NCBI GenBank assembly: GCA_002452745.1
Contig: DKFC01000002.1
Coordinates: forward strand, 1 to 38,765
Direction of reading: 5' to 3'
Source of the DNA: Firmicutes bacterium UBA6806
GTDB lineage: Bacteria; Bacillota; Clostridia; Peptostreptococcales; Acidaminobacteraceae
Length of the DNA: 38,765 bases
Positions 1 through 7,026 of this stretch are shown piece after piece (position 1 is the first letter of the stretch; each line of letters opens with the position of its first letter). The notes beneath the pieces are model-generated. The model had not been told where the DNA came from and ran no database searches. It saw only the letters and a list, made by a program, of their open reading frames with translations. Both the position numbers and the translations under genes were made by a program.

Positions 1-23
1 CGTTACAGGTCATTTTTTAGTTA

Positions 24-45
24 GGGGCTATTTTGCAACAGCCCC
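24..45 (-). terminator. Possible hairpin after rplT
   Basis: A six-base-pair GC-rich hairpin (ggggct / agcccc, ten-base loop) lies just past the rplT stop codon on the minus strand. It is not followed by a clear U-run, so it is at best a weak or factor-assisted terminator, or an RNA 3'-end stabiliser. The window ends 24 bases further on, so what follows is not visible. Confidence 0.35.
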
Positions 46-56
46 ATCTATTAATT

Positions 57-410
57 CTATAAGTTTTCTTTTGCCACTGATACCAATTTAGCAAAATCCT
101 CTGGATTGTGAATTGCCATTTCTGACAATACTTTTCTATTGATATCTACATTTGCTTTTTTAAGACCATTCATAAATTTAGAATAGCTTAAACCATTGAT
201 TCTAGATGCAGCATTGATACGAGCGATCCATAATTTTCTAAAATCTCTCTTTCTTCTCTTTCTACCAACATATGCCGATCTTAATGATCTCATAACTGCA
301 GGATTAGCTGCTTTAAATACTAAGCTTTTTTGGCCGTAAAAACCTTTAGCTAATTTTAATATTTTTTTATGCTTTTTCTTAGCGTTCATAGCTCTTTTAA
401 CTCTAGCCAT
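57..410 (-). CDS. rplT: 50S ribosomal protein L20
   Basis: L20 binds 23S rRNA early in assembly of the large ribosomal subunit and, in Firmicutes and enterobacteria, is the known feedback repressor of its own operon. The 117-residue product has the family's usual length, a very basic N-terminal half beginning MARVKRA and the conserved RKRDFRKLWIARINAA segment. The ATG is preceded by a GGAGG site about 8 bases upstream. It is the last gene of infC-rpmI-rplT, 29 bases after rpmI, so it is co-transcribed and should be controlled by the leader in front of infC. Nothing is odd about the protein; identification is certain. Confidence 0.98.
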   Translation of the reverse strand: MARVKRAMNAKKKHKKILKLAKGFYGQKSLVFKAANPAVMRSLRSAYVGRKRRKRDFRKLWIARINAASRINGLSYSKFMNGLKKANVDINRKVLSEMAIHNPEDFAKLVSVAKENL

Positions 411-439
411 TTCTCAAACCTCCTTCTTCTACTTTCTTC

Positions 440-637
440 CTATAAATAAGGTAATAATGTTTTTACTCTTTTCATATCTGATTCGCTAACAGTAGTAGCT
501 TGTCTCAAACCTCTTTTTCTCTTAGAAGATTTTTTGGTTAAGATATGGCTTGTAAAAGCTTTACTTCTTTTTAATTTGCCACTTCCAGTTTTTTTAACTC
601 TCTTAGCAGCGCCGCGATGTGTTTTCATTTTTGGCAT
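440..637 (-). CDS. rpmI: 50S ribosomal protein L35
   Basis: L35 is a small basic protein of the large ribosomal subunit. The 65-residue sequence starts MPKMKTHRGAAKR, the family signature, and continues with the expected Lys/Arg-rich stretch and SKRKRGLRQ motif. An AAGGAGG ribosome-binding site lies 7 bases before the ATG. It sits between infC (33 bases upstream) and rplT (29 bases downstream), the canonical infC-rpmI-rplT order found across bacteria. In other bacteria L35 and L20 synthesis is coupled through L20 feedback; here that regulation is inferred from the operon and its leader rather than shown. Confidence 0.98.
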   Translation of the reverse strand: MPKMKTHRGAAKRVKKTGSGKLKRSKAFTSHILTKKSSKRKRGLRQATTVSESDMKRVKTLLPYL

Positions 638-670
638 TGTTATGTCCTCCTTCCGAAATTATATGCATTT

Positions 671-1177
671 TTATTTTTTAGGTGCAAATATTGCAACTAA
701 GCTTCTTCCCTCGATTTTAGCCGGAGCTTCCAGTGCGCCTACATCTTCAAGTTCTGCTGCGAATCTGCTGACGACTTCATATCCTAACTGAGTATAACCC
801 ATCTCACGGCCTTTAAATCTCAAAGAAACTTTTACCTTGTCACCTTTTTCCAAGAACTTGGCAGCATTTTTAACCTTTGTTTCCAAATCATGTTTTTCAA
901 TATTCAAGCTCAACCGAACTTCTTTCAAGCCAACGCTTTTTTGTTTCTTACGTGCTTCCTTGTCTCGCTTTTGTTGTTCATATCGATGCTTACCAAAATC
1001 CATGATTCTACAGACAGGTGGTTTTGCATTTGGCGCAATTTTTACAAGATCAAGTTTTTTCTCCTGTGCAATCGCAAATGCCTCTTTAGCAGACATAATG
1101 CCCAGCTGCTCGCCATCATCGCCAATAACTCGTATTTCTCGGTCACGAATTTCTTCATTAATTTCAGCAGTTTTGAT
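671..1177 (-). CDS. infC: Translation initiation factor IF-3 (probable AUC start)
   Basis: IF-3 binds the 30S subunit, prevents premature 50S joining and proofreads the start codon. The protein has both domains: N-terminal INEEIRDREIRVIG followed by GEQLGIMSAKEA, a lysine-rich linker around QQKRDKEARKKQK, and C-terminal KEVRLSLNIEKHD with VKVSLRFKGREM. The first ordinary start in frame is a GTG at 1186-1184, but that GTG is itself part of an AGGGGGTG Shine-Dalgarno sequence (1191-1184). Six bases after it lies ATC at 1177-1175, so I place the start there (168 residues). IF-3 discriminates against non-AUG/GUG/UUG starts, and infC in many bacteria begins with AUU for autoregulation; this would be a variant of that scheme. 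First gene of the infC-rpmI-rplT operon. Confidence 0.93.
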   Translation of the reverse strand: MKTAEINEEIRDREIRVIGDDGEQLGIMSAKEAFAIAQEKKLDLVKIAPNAKPPVCRIMDFGKHRYEQQKRDKEARKKQKSVGLKEVRLSLNIEKHDLETKVKNAAKFLEKGDKVKVSLRFKGREMGYTQLGYEVVSRFAAELEDVGALEAPAKIEGRSLVAIFAPKK

Positions 1178-1183
1178 AAGATA

Positions 1184-1191
1184 CACCCCCT
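1184..1191 (-). promoter_or_regulatory. infC Shine-Dalgarno sequence that decides the start
   Basis: AGGGGGTG on the minus strand matches the anti-Shine-Dalgarno complement closely. It overlaps the only in-frame GTG, making that GTG an unlikely initiator, and leaves a six-base gap to ATC at 1177. This spacing is the argument for a non-canonical AUC start of infC. Confidence 0.6.
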
Positions 1192-1199
1192 AATTTTTT

Positions 1200-1336
1200 A
1201 AAAATAAAAACGGCAGATAAGAATCCGCCGTTAGCAACTTTTCAAATGACATAAACTGTCTAAAAGATACTATAAACCATATGAACTCTAAGTTATATGG
1301 TGAGAAGCGGACTTCTACTTGGTTGTTTTAATGACC
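1200..1336 (-). ncRNA. infC operon leader (L20-leader-like attenuator) with terminator
   Basis: Between the infC promoter and infC the RNA can form several hairpins in order: AGAAG/CTTCT (1303-1316), ACCATAT/ATATGGT (1276-1301), and a ten-pair GC-rich hairpin at 1209-1232 (AACGGCGGAT, UCUU loop, AUCUGCCGUU) followed by a U-rich run ending just before the infC ribosome-binding site. The last hairpin is a textbook intrinsic terminator placed inside the 5' leader, so it must act as an attenuator. In Bacillus, L20 controls infC-rpmI-rplT through such a leader, in which the RNA mimics the L20 site on 23S rRNA. Position and operon support the same role here; I did not derive the antiterminator pairing. 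Confidence 0.7.
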
Positions 1337-1342
1337 TTAATT

Positions 1343-1371
1343 ACTATATCACGTATTCATAAAAGTGTCAA
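1343..1371 (-). promoter_or_regulatory. Sigma-A-type promoter for infC operon
   Basis: On the minus strand TTGACA (1371-1366) is separated by exactly 17 bases from TATAGT (1348-1343). The -35 matches consensus fully and the -10 matches five of six. It lies between the end of thrS and the infC leader, so infC-rpmI-rplT can be transcribed independently of the threonine T-box. Confidence 0.8.
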
Positions 1372-1413
1372 CACTTAATCTTTAAACACAAGTTTAAATC
1401 AAGTAAGTCTTTA

Positions 1414-3357
1414 TTAAACCTCTTCGCCTTTCTCAAATAAGCTGACCAGAGATCTCTCTTTAATTTCTTTGACAAGCGTTTCAGCAAACGCCTCTAATGC
1501 CATGCCTCCCAGTTCGCCAAGATCTCTTGATCTAACAGAGACTGCATTGTTTTCAATATCTTTATCACCTAAAATCAGCATATAAGGATTTTTTTCAAGT
1601 TGCGCTTCTCTAATCTTATAGCCGATTTTCTCTGCTCTATCATCAATTTGAACTCTGATACCGTGAGCTTCAAGCTGTTTTTTAACTGACTCTGCATATT
1701 CAATGTGTCTGTCTGCAATTGATAGGATTTTTACTTGCACTGGTGCAAGCCAAGCAGGGAATTTACCTGCAAATTCCTCAATGAGAATCCCCAAGAATCT
1801 TTCAATACTTCCAAATGCAACTCTGTGAATGACAATTGGCTGATGTTTCTCACCATCTTTTCCAATATAGGAAAGCTCAAATCTTTGAGGCAATTGCATA
1901 TCTAACTGAATTGTACCGCATTGCCATGTTCTGCCGATGGAATCTCTTAGATGGAAGTCTATCTTCGGTCCATAGAAAGCACCATCGCCTTCGTTCAACT
2001 TATATTCAAGTCCTAATTCTTCCAGCGCACCCCTTAGCGAATCCTCAGCAAGTGCCCATTCTTCATCAGTTCCCATTGACTTTTCAGGTCTAGTTGAGAG
2101 TTCAACATGATATGAGAATCCAAAAGTCCTATAAACTTCATCAATTAAATTACATACATTTTTGATTTCATCTTTGATTTGTTCAGGCAACATGAAAATA
2201 TGCGCATCATCTTGAGTGAATGCTCTTACCCTCATAAGTCCATGTAGCGCACCAGACAACTCATGTCTATGCACTCTTCCAATTTCGCCAACACGCATTG
2301 GGAAGTCCTTATAAGACCTGAGGTCAGTTTTATAAACCAACATGCCTCCTGGACAGTTCATCGGTTTAATCGCATAATCCTCTTCATCTATCAACAGTGT
2401 ATACATATTGTCTTTGTAGTGGAACCAGTGACCTGAAGTCTCCCATAACTTTCGATTTAAGATAATCGGTGTTTCCACTTCAACATAATTGGCTTTGCTG
2501 TGCACTTCTCTCCAATATTCTAAGAGCTTATTTTTAACAACCATCCCATTTGGCAAGAAAAATGGAAATCCTGGGCCTTCTTCCATCAATGCAAACAATT
2601 TCAATTCTCTACCCAGTTTTCTATGATCCCTTTTCTTTGCTTCTTCCAGCATAGTGACGTATTCTTCTAATAGCGATGCCTTTGGAAAAGATGTTCCATA
2701 AATTCTTTGAAGCATCTTGTTTTTTTCATCGCCTCTCCAATATGCCCCTGCCAAGCTGAGCAATTTAAAGCTCTTGATTTCCTTAGTACTCATAACATGA
2801 CAGCCTGCACACAAGTCTACGAAATCGCCTTGTTCATAGAATGAAATAATGGAATCCTCTGGAAGGTCATTAATCAATTCCACTTTGTAGTCTTCACCTT
2901 TTTCAGCCATAAATTTAATCGCTTCTTCACGCGGTAATTCAAACCGTTTGAGTTCTAAGGCCTCTTTGACAATCTTTTTCATTTCATTTTCAATTTTTTC
3001 TAAATCTTCAGGTGTGAATTTATGTTCTGTGTCAAAGTCATAGTAAAAGCCATTGTCTATTGCAGGCCCAATCGCCAACTTTGTGCCAGGGAATAAACGC
3101 TTAACAGCTTGCGCCATAATATGAGAACTGGTATGTCTAAAAGCATGTGCGCCTTCATCATCTGTAAATTTAAAAATATTGAGCTCGCAATCTGCGTCCA
3201 ATTTGTAGCTCAAATCAACGGTTACACCATTCACCGATCCTACAATTGCCTCTTTTGCAAGTCTGCCTGAAATTTGTTTTGCAACTTCGTAAACGCTGAT
3301 TCCCTTTTCAACTTCCCTTATAGAACCATCTTTTAAAGTAATCTTAATCATTGACAT
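1414..3357 (-). CDS. thrS: Threonyl-tRNA synthetase
   Basis: This class II synthetase charges tRNA-Thr with threonine in the cytoplasm. The 647-residue protein is full length: TGS domain (about 1-62), editing domain with HTSSH at 75-79 and CAGCH with C183/H187 for removing mischarged serine, catalytic core with the zinc ligands C335 (MNCPGG), H386 and H511, motif 2 near RVHRHELSGA, and a C-terminal anticodon-binding domain from about 540 (VQVKILSIADRH). It begins at an ATG 125 bases after a T-box terminator, so expression should rise when uncharged tRNA-Thr accumulates. infC follows in the same direction with its own promoter, a thrS-infC order also found in enterobacteria. Confidence 0.98.
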   Translation of the reverse strand: MSMIKITLKDGSIREVEKGISVYEVAKQISGRLAKEAIVGSVNGVTVDLSYKLDADCELNIFKFTDDEGAHAFRHTSSHIMAQAVKRLFPGTKLAIGPAIDNGFYYDFDTEHKFTPEDLEKIENEMKKIVKEALELKRFELPREEAIKFMAEKGEDYKVELINDLPEDSIISFYEQGDFVDLCAGCHVMSTKEIKSFKLLSLAGAYWRGDEKNKMLQRIYGTSFPKASLLEEYVTMLEEAKKRDHRKLGRELKLFALMEEGPGFPFFLPNGMVVKNKLLEYWREVHSKANYVEVETPIILNRKLWETSGHWFHYKDNMYTLLIDEEDYAIKPMNCPGGMLVYKTDLRSYKDFPMRVGEIGRVHRHELSGALHGLMRVRAFTQDDAHIFMLPEQIKDEIKNVCNLIDEVYRTFGFSYHVELSTRPEKSMGTDEEWALAEDSLRGALEELGLEYKLNEGDGAFYGPKIDFHLRDSIGRTWQCGTIQLDMQLPQRFELSYIGKDGEKHQPIVIHRVAFGSIERFLGILIEEFAGKFPAWLAPVQVKILSIADRHIEYAESVKKQLEAHGIRVQIDDRAEKIGYKIREAQLEKNPYMLILGDKDIENNAVSVRSRDLGELGGMALEAFAETLVKEIKERSLVSLFEKGEEV

Positions 3358-3481
3358 CTTATTGCCTCCAATCTCTCAAATTTTTTTATAACCCCATTCC
3401 CGCTTCAACATGCAATTTCAAATAGTAGTTTCTATGACCTAGCAATGTATGAAAGACAAGCCTAAGGTTTAACGCAAACGT

Positions 3482-3739
3482 AAAAAACCACGTCTCTAGC
3501 AAAAGCTAGGGACGTGGTTTATACGCGGTTCCACCCTAGTGAACATACAGAATAACGGTATGACACTCATTTACCTATAACGTGGTAAGACGCTTACATT
3601 TCTATCACTATACTCAGCAAGGGCTAAAAGTTAGTTTTCTTTTCAAATTATTGCCTAAGAAACCTCACAGCCTAGAGTTTCTCTCTCTTCAAAAGGTAAT
3701 CTGAACTTACTCTTCTTTATCATAGCCTCTATAAAATTT
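3482..3739 (-). ncRNA. T-box leader of thrS (threonine specifier, terminator)
   Basis: The minus-strand RNA contains the T-box core AGGGTGGAACCGCG (3537-3524), whose UGGA pairs with the free 3' end of uncharged tRNA in this class of riboswitch. It is followed by a 14-pair terminator hairpin (ACCACGTCCCTAGC / GCTAGAGACGTGGT, 3518-3487, with one G-U pair) and a run of U. Stem I closes by GAGGCTA pairing with TAGCCCTT. The specifier position, aligned with the valS leader in this window, falls on ACU at 3635-3633, a threonine codon, matching the gene downstream. Binding of uncharged tRNA-Thr should favour the antiterminator and thrS transcription. Confidence 0.92.
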
Positions 3740-3745
3740 AAGGTT

Positions 3746-3774
3746 ATTTTACTCTCATCTTTTCTCTTTGTCAA
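3746..3774 (-). promoter_or_regulatory. Promoter of the thrS T-box transcript
   Basis: TTGACA (3774-3769) and TAAAAT (3751-3746) with a 17-base spacer on the minus strand. The -35 is consensus and the -10 matches five of six. The expected transcript starts near 3739, at the 5' end of T-box stem I. Confidence 0.8.
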
Positions 3775-3863
3775 TAGAAACTGTACATCATTCACAAACA
3801 TTTCATGCTTTTTCGCTTTTTACGAAGCCAGCTAGTCATCCACAGGTAGAATTCAAGCAACTC

Positions 3864-4466
3864 TTAGAGCAAAAATAAGACAATCAATCCCTGAATAATC
3901 CCTATGAAAAAACCAATAATTCCCCCTAAAACCTCAATTGCCTTTAGTTCCGTCTTTGCAATTTTAAGGGTCATCTCTTCCAACTTCTCAAAGTCGTAAG
4001 TATTTAGTTTATCCTCCACCATCTTTGCCACATCTATGCTATCCATGGCTTTATGAGAAAGTTTTTCAGTCATCTCCACAATAATTGCCTCACCATTTTG
4101 TTCTATGAGTTCCCCAATATTGGCTATAATTGCGCTCTTAAACATTGAAGGAATCAAGGAAGGCATCTTCTCACTTGCAATTGCAAGAACACGTTCCTTA
4201 ATCATACCGATTACTTGTTGTTTATCCGTTTCCTCAATTAAATGATCGATAATCTGTTCAATTGAAATCAATTCTTCATCAACGATTTCTCCAATTGACC
4301 TTGAAATATCCTCTTTTCGTTTTGGAATCAGCCCTTGAATCACAATGGGCAGAAAAGGCAGTTTTATTGGATTTATCGGCCTAAAGAGGAGTTTAATGGC
4401 AATGACATTTGTCATCCAACCGATGACACCACCTATTGCTGCTAAAATCAACAATTTTAATAACAT
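3864..4466 (-). CDS. DUF445 family membrane protein (YheB-like)
   Basis: A membrane protein of unknown function. The 200-residue sequence opens with a hydrophobic segment containing GWMTNVIAIKLLFRP, the hallmark of the DUF445 family, has a long amphipathic and acidic helical middle (about 50-175) and ends in a glycine-rich hydrophobic segment (IGGIIGFFIGIIQGL). The topology suggests both ends in the membrane with the middle on one side. It is shorter than the Bacillus YheB type, which usually runs near 380 residues, so it is a compact member. The start has an AAGGTG site six bases upstream. It follows the guanidino-modifying-fold gene by 112 bases, a gap holding a palindrome that overlaps a possible -10 box. 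Function cannot be assigned from sequence. Confidence 0.85.
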   Translation of the reverse strand: MLLKLLILAAIGGVIGWMTNVIAIKLLFRPINPIKLPFLPIVIQGLIPKRKEDISRSIGEIVDEELISIEQIIDHLIEETDKQQVIGMIKERVLAIASEKMPSLIPSMFKSAIIANIGELIEQNGEAIIVEMTEKLSHKAMDSIDVAKMVEDKLNTYDFEKLEEMTLKIAKTELKAIEVLGGIIGFFIGIIQGLIVLFLL

Positions 4467-4519
4467 ATCTTACACCTTGCTTTCACTCTCTAAAATACCC
4501 GCACCGCATCTCGCAATGC

Positions 4520-4535
4520 CTATACGGAAGTATAG
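4520..4535 (-). promoter_or_regulatory. Palindrome overlapping a possible -10 before the DUF445 gene
   Basis: ctatac / gtatag with a four-base spacer forms a perfect inverted repeat. On the minus strand it contains TATACT, a possible -10 element, but the 17-base-upstream hexamer GTGAAT is a poor -35. It could be an operator at a weak promoter or just a small RNA hairpin between the two genes. Confidence 0.3.
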
Positions 4536-4578
4536 CACACCGTTCATTGAGATTCACTAAAATTAAATTATTTTAAAA

Positions 4579-5295
4579 TTAAAATTTGGAGATAAAGATA
4601 CTCCCACAGTCAATGAGGGGACCATCGCACAACTCGACGACCTCAAAGCCCCTCTCTTCAATAAAAGCACGAATTGCAGAACCGTCCCGATGATTTCTGA
4701 GATCTCCGCTAAAGAGAATACACTGGTTCGCCTCGTCCCTGCCAGCAGTTCCGCCAATAAAGCCATATTCAAATCCTTCAAGTAAAACATCGCCCTTTTG
4801 TACAAGGAGTGTGTCTATTTCCATGTCCCTATAAATGCCAGCCAGTCCTACATCATCTGTTATAACAGACTGATTGTCAACCACAAGCGTCGAACACTTC
4901 GCATAGCCTTGCTTTACAGCCACCATCTCATATCCCATTTCCATACAAAGATTTATAATCACTTCATCAGCCTGTCTATGGTGAATCAGATAATTTCCAA
5001 CAACCACACAGTTATAGGCAATGTCTTTGGGATAGGATTTTTCAAGCAACCTTGCGCCTCTTTTCAACACAAATTTGCCATTCTCCAATTCTGACTCATA
5101 ATACTTATACATGGTATCATGAATAGTCGGCTCTGCAACGATTGCCCTTCCAAGCATAAAAATCCCCATATCAGGGTGCTCAGATAGCCCGGGGAGAACG
5201 TCCTTTATCTTAGGCATTTCAAGGTATTTTGCGCCTTTACCATAGTGTCTTTCAAGGGCACCTATCACATATGACGCTGCAACAACATATTTCAT
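4579..5295 (-). CDS. DUF6873-like, guanidino-modifying-enzyme-fold protein
   Basis: The 238-residue protein resembles an uncharacterised clostridial family that I recognise as having the guanidino-modifying (arginine deiminase/DDAH) fold. Visible supports are the motif GYAKCSTLVVDNQSVITDD in the middle, DLRNHRDG with H202, and a C-terminal PLIDCGSIFI where C230 sits where these enzymes carry the nucleophilic Cys. Substrate is unknown. An in-frame TTG at 5346 would extend it, but that codon lies inside the hslO terminator hairpin; ATG at 5295 has a GGGAGAG site and is preferred. It is preceded by hslO and followed by the DUF445 gene. Whether it is an active hydrolase is inference. Confidence 0.72.
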   Translation of the reverse strand: MKYVVAASYVIGALERHYGKGAKYLEMPKIKDVLPGLSEHPDMGIFMLGRAIVAEPTIHDTMYKYYESELENGKFVLKRGARLLEKSYPKDIAYNCVVVGNYLIHHRQADEVIINLCMEMGYEMVAVKQGYAKCSTLVVDNQSVITDDVGLAGIYRDMEIDTLLVQKGDVLLEGFEYGFIGGTAGRDEANQCILFSGDLRNHRDGSAIRAFIEERGFEVVELCDGPLIDCGSIFISKF

Positions 5296-5326
5296 ACGTC
5301 TCTCCCTCACTGAAACTTCTTCGTTT

Positions 5327-5355
5327 AAAAAGTGCGATTTATACAAACCGCACTT
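5327..5355 (-). terminator. Terminator after hslO
   Basis: AAGTGCG / CGCACTT stem with a twelve-base loop, followed on the minus strand by five T. It ends the M20-CPBP-methyltransferase-hslO transcript and excludes the upstream TTG start of the next gene. Confidence 0.65.
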
Positions 5356-5374
5356 CCAAAGTGAAACTTTCTAT

Positions 5375-6253
5375 CTATTTTGCCGCATTGTAAAACGCTT
5401 CAAGTTTTGCCTTGTCAAATTCATATGTCTTATTGCAAAAATGACATTTCAATTCTGCTTTCCCATCTTCATCTATAATAGCTCTAAGTTCTGTCCTGCC
5501 CAAACTAATCAGAGCGTCTTCCATTTTTGATTCACTGCAATCACATTTAAAATTTAAAGGATACTGTTCCAGTTCTTCAAGGCCAAGCCCAGCAAATATT
5601 TGACCCGCAATTTGATTGATAGTCAATCCCTCGTCCATCATCTGAGTTACCGAATGGAGTTTATTGAGATTTGATTCCAATTGCTCAATTGTCGCCTCAG
5701 ATGCCTCAGGCAATAACTGGACAATAAAACCGCCGCCGCTTTTTACAACACCAGTGCTATCAAAGGAAACGCCCAATCCAACAGCTGTGGGTTGTTGCTC
5801 CGACTTTGCAAAGTAATTTGCAATATCCTCTGCGATTTCGCCTGATACCAATTCACTCTGCCCGATAAAAGGTTCCTTCATGCCATAATCTCTGATGACA
5901 ACCAAGCGTCCTTCTTTTCCAATTGCTTCGCCCACAGCTAATCTTCCATCCTCAGTAAAACGATTTTCTGCCAAAGGGTTTGAAATATAACCTTTCACAT
6001 TGCCGTAAATATCCGCCACTGCAATAATCATCTTGATATCACTGCTTCCCTTGATTTGAAGCGTCAGTTTTTCTTTTTCAATTTTGCTCATCATTCCCAT
6101 CATTGCCGCAGCCGTAATGGTTCTTCCAAGCGCTGACGTCGATATTGGTGACAAATCATGAAGATCTCTTGCATCATTAATCATATTCGTTGTATTGGCA
6201 ACATAGACCCTCACTTCTCTATTCTCTGACATCGCTGTTATTAACTTATCCAT
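5375..6253 (-). CDS. hslO: Hsp33 redox-regulated holdase chaperone
   Basis: Hsp33 is a cytoplasmic chaperone switched on by oxidation: reduced, its four cysteines bind zinc; oxidised, they form disulfides and the protein unfolds to hold client proteins. The 292-residue product has the expected length, an N-terminal core (MDKLITAMSENREVRVYVAN, then ARDLHDLSPISTSALGRT) and the C-terminal CxC (C237, C239) and CxxC (C270, C273) zinc motif. The ATG has a GGAGG site six bases upstream, overlapping the end of the methyltransferase gene, whose stop lies 12 bases before. It is the last gene before a terminator. No unusual feature. Confidence 0.97.
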   Translation of the reverse strand: MDKLITAMSENREVRVYVANTTNMINDARDLHDLSPISTSALGRTITAAAMMGMMSKIEKEKLTLQIKGSSDIKMIIAVADIYGNVKGYISNPLAENRFTEDGRLAVGEAIGKEGRLVVIRDYGMKEPFIGQSELVSGEIAEDIANYFAKSEQQPTAVGLGVSFDSTGVVKSGGGFIVQLLPEASEATIEQLESNLNKLHSVTQMMDEGLTINQIAGQIFAGLGLEELEQYPLNFKCDCSESKMEDALISLGRTELRAIIDEDGKAELKCHFCNKTYEFDKAKLEAFYNAAK

Positions 6254-6265
6254 TGTGTTCCTCCA

Positions 6266-7012
6266 TTATTTTTCTATTTTTTTACAGATAAAACATAACC
6301 TTTGAGACGTCTGCGTGACTGCCTCAAAAGTATCGCCATCTACTGTTTTCAGGACTTCAAAAAAAGGCAAAATCAAGTTTAGCACCTCTCCATACGCATA
6401 GGCTCTTTGAGTGTGATACTCCTCAAACCGTTCGTAAAGCTCCCCATCCTTGACAAAGAGGGTTAATGTAAAATGAAGCAGGTTCTCTATCTCATCAAAT
6501 TCATTTTCCCAAATATAGGAAGTATCCTCAAATGTTTCAGCAAAAGTGTTGTTTCCAATAATTTGAGAGAGCTTATATTTCGAGCTCAAATCAAATATAA
6601 AGATGCCATCATCATTCAGATGCTTGTGAACTGCTTTGAAAGCATTGACCATCCCTCCATCTTCCGTGAGATAGTTGAACCCATCACACATTGAAAAAAT
6701 AACATCATATTTTTTTCCTGTATTAAACGCTTGAATATCCTGACATAAAAAGCGAATTCTCTGCACCGACTCTATAGCTTTGTGATTTGCAATCGCAAGC
6801 ATCTCTTCGGAAATGTCCACCCCTTCGCAAATAAAGCCCTGTTTACTGAGCTCAATTGCAAGTGTTCCCGTCCCACAAGCAAGTTCCAAAACAGTTCGTG
6901 GTTGTCTTACATGCGCTTTTGAAATTTCCGAAAGCGCCTTTGCCCATTTATCATAATCCACATCACTTTGCATGATGTCATAGACACTGGCAAACCCCTC
7001 ATAAATTGACAT
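6266..7012 (-). CDS. Class I SAM-dependent methyltransferase
   Basis: A soluble methyltransferase of the Rossmann-like class I fold using S-adenosylmethionine. The 248 residues show motif I VLELACGTGTLAIEL (41-55), an acidic residue ending the second strand (CEGVDISEEML), and motif around FLCQDIQAF followed by YDVIFSMCDGFNYL. The N-terminal MSIYEGFASVYDIMQ-type sequence is typical of a clostridial family often labelled class I DNA methyltransferase, but nothing identifies the substrate. AAGGAG precedes the ATG. It lies 14 bases after the CPBP protease gene and 12 bases before hslO, so it is co-transcribed with both, though no functional link is evident. Confidence 0.9.
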   Translation of the reverse strand: MSIYEGFASVYDIMQSDVDYDKWAKALSEISKAHVRQPRTVLELACGTGTLAIELSKQGFICEGVDISEEMLAIANHKAIESVQRIRFLCQDIQAFNTGKKYDVIFSMCDGFNYLTEDGGMVNAFKAVHKHLNDDGIFIFDLSSKYKLSQIIGNNTFAETFEDTSYIWENEFDEIENLLHFTLTLFVKDGELYERFEEYHTQRAYAYGEVLNLILPFFEVLKTVDGDTFEAVTQTSQRLCFICKKIEK

Positions 7013-7026
7013 GTTGTAACTCCTTA

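Noticed and set aside
4536..4578. AT-rich repeat of aaaattaaa near the end of the guanidino-modifying-fold gene
   Set aside because: Short low-complexity sequence without a stable hairpin; not convincing as a terminator or element.
5296..5346. TTG-started extension of the guanidino-modifying-fold protein
   Set aside because: The TTG lies inside the hslO terminator hairpin and has no ribosome-binding site.
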